Program-made: the position numbers and the translations under genes
Notes under the pieces: model-generated
What the model was told of the DNA's origin: nothing
Databases searched by the model: none
The model's input: only the letters and a program-made list of their open reading frames with translations
Shown here: piece after piece, positions 1 to 8,277 of the stretch
Position numbering within the stretch: position 1 is the stretch's first letter
Layout: each line of letters starts with the position of its first letter
Assembly (NCBI RefSeq): GCF_016009175.1
Contig: NZ_JADUCM010000008.1
Location: 1 to 64,000 of the forward strand
Reading direction: 5' to 3'
DNA length: 64,000 nucleotides
From: Pseudomonas alkylphenolica
GTDB taxonomy: Bacteria; Pseudomonadota; Gammaproteobacteria; Pseudomonadales; Pseudomonadaceae

Positions 1-130
1 CCCCGCGGCCGGCGCCGGCCCGGGCGGCGGCGGCGTTGGTCCCTCCCCCCGCGGCGCCCCCCCCTCCCCCCCGCGTCGGGCCCCCCCCCCCGCCCCCGGC
101 GATCGAGCGCGCAGCGGTCGCAATGCCGCG
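1..130. other. G/C-only low-complexity edge, probable contig-end artefact
   Basis: The first 120 or so bases contain almost no A and little T, and include C homopolymers of eight to ten bases. Normal Pseudomonas composition begins abruptly near base 110-130, just before the stop codon of the first gene. No reading frame here resembles a protein family. The simplest explanation is low-quality sequence at an assembly edge; a true GC-rich repeat cannot be excluded. Confidence 0.6.
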
Positions 131-138
131 ACGCGGGT

Positions 139-1008
139 TTACAGGCTGTCCTGCACCATCTGCAGAAACGTCGCCACCAGACGCCGTGAACTCTGTTCGC
201 GCAAGCACACCAGGGTTTCAGTCAGGCGCCGCTGACAATCGACAATCGGCAAAGCGCACACCCGGGCAGCGGCGCCGAATTCGGCGGCCGACACCACCCC
301 CACGCCAATGCCGACCACCACCGCCTCGCGCGCCGCTTCCCGGCCTTCGACCTGGATCGCCGGGCGAATGCGCAGGCCCGCCCGTTGCATCTCTTCTTCG
401 AGGGTCTGGCGGGTCACCGAACCCGGTTCGCGCAGCACGATCGGCGTGTCATCCAGGTCGGCCAGGCTGATCGAGCCACGGCTGGCCCACGGGTGATTGT
501 GGGAAACAAACGCCACCATCGGGTCGCTGCGCATCGGCACACAGAGCAGGCGCTCGTCATCCACATCGCGGCCCAGCAGTGCAAGGTCAGCCTGGTAGTT
601 GAACAGCCGCACCAGCGACTCATCAGTGTTGCCGGTTTCGATCTTGACGCTGATCCCCGGGTACTGCTGGCAGAACTGCGCGATCTGCGGCAGCACATGC
701 ACCGGCGCATCCACTGCCAGCACCAGGGTGCCGGTCTGCAGCGCGCGGGAGTCCTGGAGCAGTTCATGGGCTTCGCTTTCGCAGGCGAACAGGCGCTGGG
801 TGATGCCCAGCAGACGCTCCCCCAGATCGGTCAGTTGCACCGAACGCTTGTTGCGGTGAAACAGCAACACACCGAAGCGCTCCTCCAGTTTGCGCACCTG
901 GTCGGAGATCGCCGGCTGGGTCAGGAACAGCCGTTCGGCAGCACGGGTGAAACTGCCGTGCAGGGCAACGGCATGAAAAGCTTTCAACTGAGCATGGGAA
1001 ACCGACAT
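139..1008 (-). CDS. LysR-family transcriptional regulator, divergent from an organophosphate-type carrier
   Basis: This 289-residue protein has the usual LysR length. An N-terminal winged helix-turn-helix (about residues 4-62, with the LTQPAISDQVRKLEE recognition segment) is followed by a periplasmic-binding-protein-like effector domain (about 90-289). The ATG at 1008 is preceded by an AGGTG-like ribosome site. It faces away from the MFS carrier and FAD oxidoreductase genes across 279 bases that hold an inverted repeat, the standard arrangement for a LysR protein controlling its divergent neighbours in response to their substrate. The inducer is not readable from sequence. By context it would be the substrate of the carrier, perhaps a phosphorylated or phosphonate compound. 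Confidence 0.9.
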   Translation of the reverse strand: MSVSHAQLKAFHAVALHGSFTRAAERLFLTQPAISDQVRKLEERFGVLLFHRNKRSVQLTDLGERLLGITQRLFACESEAHELLQDSRALQTGTLVLAVDAPVHVLPQIAQFCQQYPGISVKIETGNTDESLVRLFNYQADLALLGRDVDDERLLCVPMRSDPMVAFVSHNHPWASRGSISLADLDDTPIVLREPGSVTRQTLEEEMQRAGLRIRPAIQVEGREAAREAVVVGIGVGVVSAAEFGAAARVCALPIVDCQRRLTETLVCLREQSSRRLVATFLQMVQDSL

Positions 1009-1047
1009 CGCAGCACCTGTTACAAGCTGAGCTTATTTGTGTAATAC

Positions 1048-1068
1048 GATAAATCGATTTTATTTATC
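1048..1068. promoter_or_regulatory. Candidate LysR operator, GATAAAT-N7-ATTTATC
   Basis: A perfect 7-base inverted repeat with a 7-base spacer lies 40-60 bases upstream of the lysR start, inside the divergent promoter region. It is AT-rich in a GC-rich genome and fits the T-N11-A style of LysR sites. Binding by the neighbouring regulator is inferred. Confidence 0.5.
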
Positions 1069-1287
1069 AGTCAGTAATTGTTTCTATCTCATCCAGCCCG
1101 CCCCGTCAGCTGCAGTGACTGGTGGGTCATGGACCTGGCTGACAAGGCATAACAATACCCGCATGCTCCAGTTCCATCTGACCAGGTGACGGCCCCGACC
1201 GGCCGCCACGCAGTGCGCAACACAAGAACAAGACAGGCGTTTTTTCAAATTCTGCCGGCACACTCAAGCTCCGAGGTCAGAGTCACC

Positions 1288-2604
1288 ATGAATACATTCA
1301 GTGCAGACATCAAACGTTGGCGCGTGCAGATCTTTGCCATTACCTGGATTGCCTACGCCGCGTTCTACTTCACCCGCAAAGCCTTCTCGGTGGCCAAACT
1401 GGGCATCGGCGAAGACCCAAGCTTTACCCTCGACAAAATGGCCATGGCCAACCTCGACGCTATCTACCTGGCGGCCTATGCCGTGGGGCAGTTTACCTGG
1501 GGCATGCTCGCCGACCGCTTCGGGCCACGGGTCGTGGTGTTGGGCGGTCTGGTGATTTCCGCCGCCGCCGCGCTGGTCATGGGCAGCTACGCCACCTTCC
1601 CGATCTTTGCCACCTGCATGCTGGTGCAAGGCCTGGCGCAGTCCACGGGCTGGGCGGGCTTGTGCAAGAACATCGGCAGCTTCTTTCCCTCGTCCCAGCG
1701 CGGGCGGGTACTGGGGCTGTGGAGTTCGTGCTATGCCTTCGGCGGCCTGGTGGCTTCGCCGTTCGCCGGGTGGTGGGCCTATACCCTGATCGGCACCTGG
1801 CATGCGGCGTTCTATTCCAGTGCTGCCGTGGTGGCGCTGGTGGCGGTGCTGTTCTTCTTCCTGCAGCGCAACAAACCCGAAGACGTCGGCCTGCCGGCAG
1901 TAGAGCCGGAGCCTGAAAGCATGGTGCCGGCTTCCAATCTGTGCAGCATCTGGGCGCCCTTGCGCGAGATCCTGCGCAACCGCACGGTGCTGACCCTGGG
2001 CCTGGCCTACTTCATGCTCAAGCCGGCGCGCTACGCCATTCTGCTCTGGGGGCCGGTGATCGTCTTCGAGCAGATGCCGTCGGTGGGCAAGGTGGGGGCA
2101 GCGATCATCCCGACCGCCTTCGAGCTGGCCGGCTTGCTGGGCCCGATCATGATCGGCCTGGCTTCGGACAAACTCTTCGGCGCGCGGCGCATGCCGGCGT
2201 GCGTGATCAGCCTGCTGGTACTCACCGTGGTACTGGCGCTGTTCATGGGCGCGATGCAGAGCGGCAGCGTGATGCTGGTGGTGGCCTTGCTGTTTGTCAT
2301 GGGCCTGACCCTGTACGGCCCGGACTCGATGATCAGTGGTGCGGCGGCCATCGACTTCGGTACCGCCAAAGCCGGTGCGACTGCAGCCGGTTTCGTCAAC
2401 GGTTGCGGTTCGGTGGGGGCGATCCTCGGCGGGCTGTTGCCGGGGTATTTTGACGGCGTCACGGTGTTCATCGTCTTCGCCGGTTGCGCCTTGTTCTCGG
2501 CACTGGTGCTGGTACCGCACTGGAACAGCCGCCCGGCGACAGCCGAGCATACCCCGGCGGTCGTGCCCAACACCGCCATGGCCATCAAACCACTGCGTAC
2601 CTGA
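1288..2604 (+). CDS. MFS transporter of the organophosphate:phosphate antiporter (OPA/GlpT-UhpT) type
   Basis: The protein has 438 residues with about twelve hydrophobic segments, an inner-membrane carrier. The N-terminal YFTRK segment (Arg30) and the KPARY segment (Arg248) match the two helix arginines that bind phosphate in GlpT/UhpT, so an organophosphate or phosphonate anion is the likely substrate. A GTG at 1186 would add 34 residues unlike the family; the ATG at 1288 follows GAGGT by about ten bases and starts at the normal N-terminus. It is followed after 20 bases by the FAD oxidoreductase, so carrier and enzyme are probably co-transcribed under the divergent LysR. UhpC-like sensing or a different anion is possible; the family call is firm, the substrate is not. 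Confidence 0.85.
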   Translation: MNTFSADIKRWRVQIFAITWIAYAAFYFTRKAFSVAKLGIGEDPSFTLDKMAMANLDAIYLAAYAVGQFTWGMLADRFGPRVVVLGGLVISAAAALVMGSYATFPIFATCMLVQGLAQSTGWAGLCKNIGSFFPSSQRGRVLGLWSSCYAFGGLVASPFAGWWAYTLIGTWHAAFYSSAAVVALVAVLFFFLQRNKPEDVGLPAVEPEPESMVPASNLCSIWAPLREILRNRTVLTLGLAYFMLKPARYAILLWGPVIVFEQMPSVGKVGAAIIPTAFELAGLLGPIMIGLASDKLFGARRMPACVISLLVLTVVLALFMGAMQSGSVMLVVALLFVMGLTLYGPDSMISGAAAIDFGTAKAGATAAGFVNGCGSVGAILGGLLPGYFDGVTVFIVFAGCALFSALVLVPHWNSRPATAEHTPAVVPNTAMAIKPLRT

Positions 2605-2624
2605 GTACTGTGAGGAAACCGACC

Positions 2625-4016
2625 ATGAGACCCTTCTGGCTGCAACAGGCGCTGGATCAGGAAGACGCGCCCGCATGCCCGCCCTTGCGCGGCGATACCC
2701 GCTGTGACGTGTGTATTGTCGGCGGTGGCTACACCGGCCTGTGGACGGCAGTGATGCTCAAAGTGCAGCAGCCGGCGCTGGATGTGGTGTTGATCGAAGC
2801 CGACATCTGCGGCGCCGGGGCCAGTGGGCGCAACGGCGGCTGCGCGTTGTCATGGTCGGCCAAGTACTTCACTCTCGAGCGCCTGTTCGGCCGGGAGGAG
2901 GCAGTGCGCCTGGTCCAGGCCTCGGAGCAGAGCATTTATGCCATCGGTGATTTTTGCCGTGAACACGGCATCGAAGCCGACTACCGGCTTGACGGTACCT
3001 TGTACACCGCCACCAACCGCGCCCAGATGGGCGCCACGGACGGCGTGATTGCCGCTCTGGAGCGCCAGGGCATCAACTCCTTCCAGCGCTTGCCGGTGGA
3101 CGAGGTGCAGCGTTTGGCGGGCTCTACCAGGCATCTGGAAGGCTGGTTTTCGCCAGCGGCGGCCACGGTGCAACCCGGCAAGCTGGTGCGCGGCTTGCGC
3201 CGGGTCGCGCTGCAAAAGGGCGTGCGGCTGTTTGAAGGCACCGCCATGACCGGCCTGGAGGAAGGGCCGCAGGCGGTGGTGCAAACGGCGGGCGGCGGCA
3301 TTCGCGCGGACCGTGTGGTGCTGGGCCTCAACGCCTGGATGGCACGGGCCTTTCCGCAGTTTGAACGCAGCGTGGCGATCGTCTCCAGCGACATGATCAT
3401 CACCGAGCCGCAACCCGAGTTGCTGCAGCAGACTGGCTTGACCAGTGGCGTCAGCGTGCTGGATTCGCGGATTTTCGTGCACTACTACCACAACACCAGC
3501 GACGGGCGGCTGATGCTCGGCAAGGGCGGAAACACCTTTGCCTTTGGCGGGCGCATGCTGCCGGTATTTGACCAGCCGTCTCCCTACGCCGCGTTGTTGC
3601 GCCGTAGCCTGGGCGAGTTCTTTCCGGCATTGGCCGAAGTACCGGTAGCGGCGACCTGGAACGGTCCTTCGGACCGCTCGGTGACCGGCCTGCCGTTTTT
3701 CGGCCGGCTGGGCGGGCATGGCAACGTGTTCTACGGTTTTGGCTACTCGGGCAGCGGTGTCGGCCCTTGTCACATGGGCGGGCAGATCCTCTCGTCGCTG
3801 GCGCTGGGGCTGGACAATGCCTGGACCCGCTCGCCGCTGGTGAATGGCCCGCTGGGGTATTTCCCGCCTGAGCCGATCCGCTACCTGGGGTCGTTGATGG
3901 TGCGCAATGCCATTCGTCGCAAGGAGCAGGCGGAGGACAATGGCCGCCGCCCGCGCCACCTCGACGTGCGCCTGGCGCGATTTGCCGCCGCCGCAGGCAA
4001 GGCCGACAAAGGCTGA
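2625..4016 (+). CDS. FAD-dependent amine oxidoreductase (DAO/PuuB-like family)
   Basis: The product has 463 residues. A Rossmann FAD-binding motif lies at residues 30-38 (IVGGGYTG) with the ribose-binding acidic residue near 58 (LIEAD). A C-terminal glycine-rich FAD segment (FGYSGSGVG) is typical of the D-amino-acid oxidase superfamily. PuuB-like members oxidise amines or N-alkyl amino acids, releasing an aldehyde and ammonia or a smaller amine. The ATG at 2625 is preceded by TGAGGAA. The gene follows the OPA-type carrier by 20 bases, suggesting that the imported compound bears both an amine and a phosphate or phosphonate group. Related Pseudomonas flavoenzymes act on aminophosphonates, but that assignment here is inference. 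Confidence 0.8.
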   Translation: MRPFWLQQALDQEDAPACPPLRGDTRCDVCIVGGGYTGLWTAVMLKVQQPALDVVLIEADICGAGASGRNGGCALSWSAKYFTLERLFGREEAVRLVQASEQSIYAIGDFCREHGIEADYRLDGTLYTATNRAQMGATDGVIAALERQGINSFQRLPVDEVQRLAGSTRHLEGWFSPAAATVQPGKLVRGLRRVALQKGVRLFEGTAMTGLEEGPQAVVQTAGGGIRADRVVLGLNAWMARAFPQFERSVAIVSSDMIITEPQPELLQQTGLTSGVSVLDSRIFVHYYHNTSDGRLMLGKGGNTFAFGGRMLPVFDQPSPYAALLRRSLGEFFPALAEVPVAATWNGPSDRSVTGLPFFGRLGGHGNVFYGFGYSGSGVGPCHMGGQILSSLALGLDNAWTRSPLVNGPLGYFPPEPIRYLGSLMVRNAIRRKEQAEDNGRRPRHLDVRLARFAAAAGKADKG

Positions 4017-4110
4017 AGGGTTTTTTTGTCGACGGCTTGCGTTGCGTATAAACTGCTCGCCACTTTGGCCGGTCGCTACCTGAACCGGCACCTGAAACAA
4101 GAGAGTCGAG

Positions 4111-4818
4111 ATGGGCGCACAGTGGAAAGCCAAGCATAGAGAAACAGCCGCCAACGCCAAGGGCAAGATCATGGGCAAGCTGTCCAAGGAGATCCAGATC
4201 GCCGCGAAAGCCGGCGCTGATCCGGACATGAACCCACGCCTGCGTCTTGCCGTGGAGCAGGCGAAAAAGGCCTCGATGACCCGCGAGACCCTGGAGCGGG
4301 CGATCCGCAAGGGCGCCGGGCTTGACGGCGATGCAGTGCAATACACCGCCGTGACCTATGAAGGCTACGCCCCGCATCAGGTGCCGCTGATCGTCGAGTG
4401 CCTGACCGACAACGTCAACCGTACCGTGGCGCAGATCCGCGTACTGTTCCGCAAGGGCCAACTGGGCACCTCGGGTTCGGTCGCGTGGGACTTCAACCAC
4501 GTCGGCCTGATCGAAGCCACGCCGAACACACCGGATGCCGATCCGGACATGGCTGCCATCGAAGCGGGCGCCCAGGATGTTGCAGAAGGCGAAGAAGAGG
4601 GCGCGACCCTGTTCATCACCGACACCACCGACCTGGACGCCGTGCAGAAAGCTTTGCCGGGCCAGGGCTTCACCGTTATTTCGGCGAAAATCGGCTACAC
4701 CCCGAAGAACCCGGTCAGCGGTTTGAGCGATGAGCAGATGGCTGAAGTCGAAGCCTTCCTGCACGCCATCGATGACAACGACGACGTACAGAACGTGTAC
4801 GTAGGTCTGGCAGGTTGA
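4111..4818 (+). CDS. YebC/PmpR/YeeN family protein (transcription or translation factor)
   Basis: This 235-residue cytosolic protein starts with the family signature MGAQWKAKH and has the conserved [10 protein letters not shown] and [10 protein letters not shown] blocks. YebC-family proteins were first described as DNA-binding regulators (PmpR). More recent work gives some members a role in relieving ribosome stalling at proline-rich sequences. Length and sequence fit the YeeN-like branch. It is not beside ruvC, the usual position of the main pseudomonad yebC, so this is probably a second paralogue. It stands alone with its own ribosome site (AGAG, about ten bases upstream) and ends in a strong hairpin. 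Confidence 0.9.
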   Translation: MGAQWKAKHRETAANAKGKIMGKLSKEIQIAAKAGADPDMNPRLRLAVEQAKKASMTRETLERAIRKGAGLDGDAVQYTAVTYEGYAPHQVPLIVECLTDNVNRTVAQIRVLFRKGQLGTSGSVAWDFNHVGLIEATPNTPDADPDMAAIEAGAQDVAEGEEEGATLFITDTTDLDAVQKALPGQGFTVISAKIGYTPKNPVSGLSDEQMAEVEAFLHAIDDNDDVQNVYVGLAG

Positions 4819-4824
4819 TTCAAA

Positions 4825-4855
4825 CCTCCATCGTCGGCGCTGCCGACGATGGAGG
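4825..4855. terminator. Bidirectional hairpin between convergent genes
   Basis: Perfect 14-base arms (4825-4838 and 4842-4855) with a 3-base loop lie between the yebC-like stop and the kinase stop. AAA flanks the left side, giving TTTG after the hairpin on the minus strand, while the plus-strand side has no T run. It probably ends transcription from both sides. Confidence 0.75.
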
Positions 4856-4856
4856 A

Positions 4857-6143
4857 TCAGCCCAAGCGCTGGCAGATTTCGGCAAACTCCGGCCGCAGCC
4901 GTACCTCGGGCTGCACACAGGCGCGTTGCAATGCCTGCAACGCCTCGCACTGCGTCTCGCAACGTGACAGCAGTTCCCCCAGCAACACCCCGAATGCCAA
5001 CACCTCGATACGCTGCAATGCGGCCGCTGTTGCGCTGCCGTCCTGCGGGTAAAACGACGCTGCACCAAAATCGCCGAGCAGGCAGTCGCCGTGGTCGTCG
5101 CAGAGGATGTTGTGCGCGTAGAGGTCACCGTGGGCGATGCCATGGCGGTGCAAATGCGCGCCTACCGAGGCCACGGCGGTGGCCAGGCGGGTGACACTGG
5201 AAAGGCTCAGGCGCTGCTCCTCGCGGTAGGTGTCACGGGTGCAGGACGCAAGGCTCGGTGGCCCGGCCAGGTTGAACCAGCTTGGGTCAATCAGTTGCAT
5301 CACCAGTGCCGGCAGTTGCTCGGGATGGTTGTCGATACGCCCGGCCAGACGCACCAGTTGCGGATGATCGCCCGCGGCGATACAGGCGGCCATTTCGTTC
5401 AGTGGCGAGCCATCGCTGGTCATCTGCCCCTTGTACAGCTTGACCGCCACCGGCTCGTCCTGCTCGCGCCAGCGGGCCTGGTGGATCACCCCGGAAGCGC
5501 CCTGGCCGAGCACCTGGGCCAGGCGCACGTGTTGCCAGTCGATACGCGGACAATCACCAGGCACCTCAGGTGCGCAGAAGGGGGCCGGCAGCGGGTTGCC
5601 GGCATACGCCAGCCAGGCCAGGCGCGGCAGTTGCAGCAACCAGTCCGGCAAGGCCGGTATCTGGTTGGCGGCAATGCGCATCAGCTCAAGCTTCTGACAG
5701 CGCGCCAGGCTTGCGGGTAGCGACTGCAGGCGGTTGCCGGCCAGCATGATCTTTTGCAGGTCTGCACAGTCACCCAGTGCCTCGGGCAACTGGCTCAGGC
5801 AATTGTCGGTCAGTATCAGGGCGCGCAAGCGCTTGGGCAGGGCGTTCGGGCTGAGCTGCTCGATGCGGTTGCTCTTGAATCCGACAATTTCCAGTGCAGG
5901 GCACTGGCCGACGCCTTCAGGCACGTGGGTAAAGCGGTTGTCCGAGCAGAACAGCACCTTGAGCCGGTGCAGGCGCCCCAGGTCATCAGGCAGCGCGCTC
6001 AAGCGATTGCCGGTCAGGTCGAGGATTTCCAGGCTGTCGGCCAGGTCGAAGATTTCCCGGGGGAAGTGTTCAAGCTCGTCGCTCAGGTTGAGCCGGGTGA
6101 TGCCGGCCAGTCGGCCCATCTTGAGATCGGTGAGGGTGTGCAT
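4857..6143 (-). CDS. Leucine-rich-repeat protein kinase
   Basis: This 428-residue protein has no signal peptide or membrane segment. Residues 14-185 form about seven or eight leucine-rich repeats of the LxxLxLxxNxLxxLP type. Residues 203-428 are a eukaryotic-like protein kinase domain: glycine loop LGQGASGV at 212-219, VAVK lysine 235, catalytic loop HGDLYAHN (Asp340, Asn345) and DFG at 358-360. All core catalytic residues are present. HGD replaces the usual HRD, so activation by loop phosphorylation is less likely. The repeats probably bind a protein partner or substrate. It is monocistronic and convergent to the yebC-like gene. Targets are unknown, and horizontal origin or effector use cannot be judged here. 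Confidence 0.88.
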   Translation of the reverse strand: MHTLTDLKMGRLAGITRLNLSDELEHFPREIFDLADSLEILDLTGNRLSALPDDLGRLHRLKVLFCSDNRFTHVPEGVGQCPALEIVGFKSNRIEQLSPNALPKRLRALILTDNCLSQLPEALGDCADLQKIMLAGNRLQSLPASLARCQKLELMRIAANQIPALPDWLLQLPRLAWLAYAGNPLPAPFCAPEVPGDCPRIDWQHVRLAQVLGQGASGVIHQARWREQDEPVAVKLYKGQMTSDGSPLNEMAACIAAGDHPQLVRLAGRIDNHPEQLPALVMQLIDPSWFNLAGPPSLASCTRDTYREEQRLSLSSVTRLATAVASVGAHLHRHGIAHGDLYAHNILCDDHGDCLLGDFGAASFYPQDGSATAAALQRIEVLAFGVLLGELLSRCETQCEALQALQRACVQPEVRLRPEFAEICQRLG

Positions 6144-6353
6144 GTGGAGAACGCAGGTCCGATTAAAAAGCGGCCGCCATGATAGCGGAATCGGTTCGTA
6201 GCAGGTGACTTGAGTGCCCGCCAGTCATCCGCCGGTGCGGGGCATGCATTTGTGCACATCCGATGAGACTTAAGTCATATGGCAGCCTCGTCACACAGGT
6301 CCATACTCGACTCTCGCCCTTTTAAATAACAACAAGTTCAGGGTTCAGTATCG

Positions 6354-8243
6354 ATGACTTATCAGCACAGCTACGCCCATTCCATTGCCGATCCTGCTGC
6401 ATTCTGGGCCGAACAGGCCGAGCGTCTGGCCTGGTACCGCAAGCCGCTGCAGACCCTCAGTGATAACGCCGATGGCACCCACCAGTGGTTTGCCGACGGA
6501 CGCCTAAACAGCTGCTACCTGGCCCTGGATCACCAGATCGAGCAAGGGCGTGGCGAACAGACCGCCCTGATCTACGACTCGCCGGTGACCGGCAGCCAGC
6601 AACAGTTCACCTATGTGCAACTGCGCGACGAGGTGGCCCGCCTGGCCGGGTTGCTGCGCGAACTGGGGGTAAAGAAGGGCGACGGGGTCATCATCTACAT
6701 GCCCATGGTGCCCCAGGCGGCCATGGCCATGCTGGCCTGCGCGCGGATCGGTGCGGTGCATTCGGTGGTGTTTGGCGGCTTTGCTGCCAACGAGCTGGCC
6801 CTGCGCATCGACGATGCCCGGCCAACCTTGCTGCTGACGGCCTCGTGCGGGCTGGAGTTCGACCGGGTGATCGAATACAAGCCGCTGGTTGACCGCGCCT
6901 TGCAGCTGGCCAGCCATCAGCCGCGCAAGGTGCTGGTGCTGCAGCGCCCACACGCCATGGCGACCCTGGTAGAGGGCCGCGATCTGGACTGGCAAAGCGC
7001 CGTGGCCATCGCCAGGCCGGTGGCACCTGTCGAACTGGCAGCGGCTGATCCGCTGTACATCATGTACACCTCCGGCACCACCGGCAAACCCAAAGGCATC
7101 GTGCGCGAGAATGGCGGCAACGCCGTGGCCCTGGGGTTTGCCATGCGCCATATCTACGGCATGCAGGCGGGCGATATCTGGTGGGGCATTTCCGATGTCG
7201 GCTGGGTGGTCGGTCACTCGCTGATTGTTTACGGCCCGCTGATGAATGGCTGTACCACGGTGTTCTATGAGGGTAAACCGATCCGTACACCGGACGCCGG
7301 CGCCTATTGGCGGGTGGTCGAGCAATACCGGGTCAACGGCCTGTTCTGCGCGCCGACGGCCATGCGCGCGATCCGCAAGGAGGACCCCAACGGCGAGCTG
7401 CTGCGCCGCTACGACCTCAGCTCCCTGCGCCAGCTGTTCCTGGCCGGTGAAAAACTGGATTCCAGTACCCATCAATGGCTGGAATCGGTCAGCGGCAAGG
7501 CGGTGCACGATCACTGGTGGCAAACCGAAACCGGCTGGCCGGTGACTGCACCTTGCGTCGGCCTCGACGGCAGCGCGGCGCGGCCGGGGTCAAGCAACCG
7601 GGCAGTGCCGGGCTATCACGTGCGCGTGCTGGATGACGACGGTCAGCTGCTGGACGCCAACCAGCAAGGCGCCATTGTCATTGCCTTGCCATTGCCACCG
7701 GGGTGCAGCCAGACCCTGTGGGGCGATCACCAGCGCTACCTGGACGCTTACCTGACGACCTACCCGGGCTACTACCACACCGGCGATGGCGGTTATCTGG
7801 ATGACGACGGGTTCGTCTACATCATGGGGCGCACCGACGACGTTATCAACGTCTCCGGCCATCGCCTGTCGACCGGCGAAATGGAGGACCTGGTGGCCCG
7901 CCACAGTGCGGTGGCCGAGTGCGCGGTGATCGGCGTGCATGATGACATCAAGGGTCAGGTGCCGCTGGCACTGGTGGTGCTAAAGGACGGGCAGGGCATC
8001 AGCGAGGCCGCGCTGCAAAGCGAGCTGGTGGCCAGCGTGCGTGAGCACATCGGTGCCTTGGCCTGCTTCAACCAGGTGCGGGTGGTCAAGCGCCTACCCA
8101 AGACCCGCTCCGGCAAGATTCTGCGCGCGGTGCTGCGCAAGATCGCCGACCAGCAGGCTTATACCCCGCCGTCGACGCTGGACGATCCGGCAGTGCTCGG
8201 CGAGATCGAAGCCGTGCTGGCCTGCTTCGCCCGTACCGCCTGA
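6354..8243 (+). CDS. prpE: Propionate--CoA ligase (acyl-CoA synthetase)
   Basis: The enzyme activates propionate (and less well acetate) to acyl-CoA through an acyl-AMP intermediate. At 629 residues it matches PrpE. An N-terminal ACAS domain precedes the AMP-binding P-loop YTSGTTGKPKG at residues 238-248. The C-terminal PKTRSGKILR motif holds catalytic Lys588, the residue acetylated by Pat-type enzymes to switch off such ligases. The start ATG at 6354 is preceded by only a weak ribosome site. The gene is not beside the methylcitrate genes, so it works as a stand-alone salvage enzyme. Upstream, 210 bases hold short palindromes (TGTGCACA at 6251 and GACTTAAGTC at 6266) that could be regulatory. 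Confidence 0.9.
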   Translation: MTYQHSYAHSIADPAAFWAEQAERLAWYRKPLQTLSDNADGTHQWFADGRLNSCYLALDHQIEQGRGEQTALIYDSPVTGSQQQFTYVQLRDEVARLAGLLRELGVKKGDGVIIYMPMVPQAAMAMLACARIGAVHSVVFGGFAANELALRIDDARPTLLLTASCGLEFDRVIEYKPLVDRALQLASHQPRKVLVLQRPHAMATLVEGRDLDWQSAVAIARPVAPVELAAADPLYIMYTSGTTGKPKGIVRENGGNAVALGFAMRHIYGMQAGDIWWGISDVGWVVGHSLIVYGPLMNGCTTVFYEGKPIRTPDAGAYWRVVEQYRVNGLFCAPTAMRAIRKEDPNGELLRRYDLSSLRQLFLAGEKLDSSTHQWLESVSGKAVHDHWWQTETGWPVTAPCVGLDGSAARPGSSNRAVPGYHVRVLDDDGQLLDANQQGAIVIALPLPPGCSQTLWGDHQRYLDAYLTTYPGYYHTGDGGYLDDDGFVYIMGRTDDVINVSGHRLSTGEMEDLVARHSAVAECAVIGVHDDIKGQVPLALVVLKDGQGISEAALQSELVASVREHIGALACFNQVRVVKRLPKTRSGKILRAVLRKIADQQAYTPPSTLDDPAVLGEIEAVLACFARTA

Positions 8244-8253
8244 GTGCGCGCGT

Positions 8254-8277
8254 CTGCCCGGCGCTCAGGCCGGGCAG
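8254..8277. terminator. Convergent hairpin between prpE and zapE
   Basis: Nine-base perfect arms (8254-8262, 8269-8277) flank a six-base loop that includes part of the zapE stop codon. No T run follows on either strand, so it is a stem that could slow or protect transcript ends rather than a classical terminator. Confidence 0.45.

Noticed and set aside
36..470. Plus-strand open frame at the left edge
   Set aside because: Proline/arginine low complexity from the G/C-only edge and antisense of lysR; no ribosome site or family.
1264..2676. Long minus-strand open frame of 470 codons opposite the MFS carrier
   Set aside because: It mirrors a well-recognised plus-strand carrier gene, is rich in His/Gln/Arg as expected for antisense of GC-rich code, and matches no family.
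6251..6275. Palindromes TGTGCACA and GACTTAAGTC before prpE as CRP/Vfr or other operators
   Set aside because: Each is a short self-complementary word that does not fit the spaced Vfr consensus; left as a remark only.
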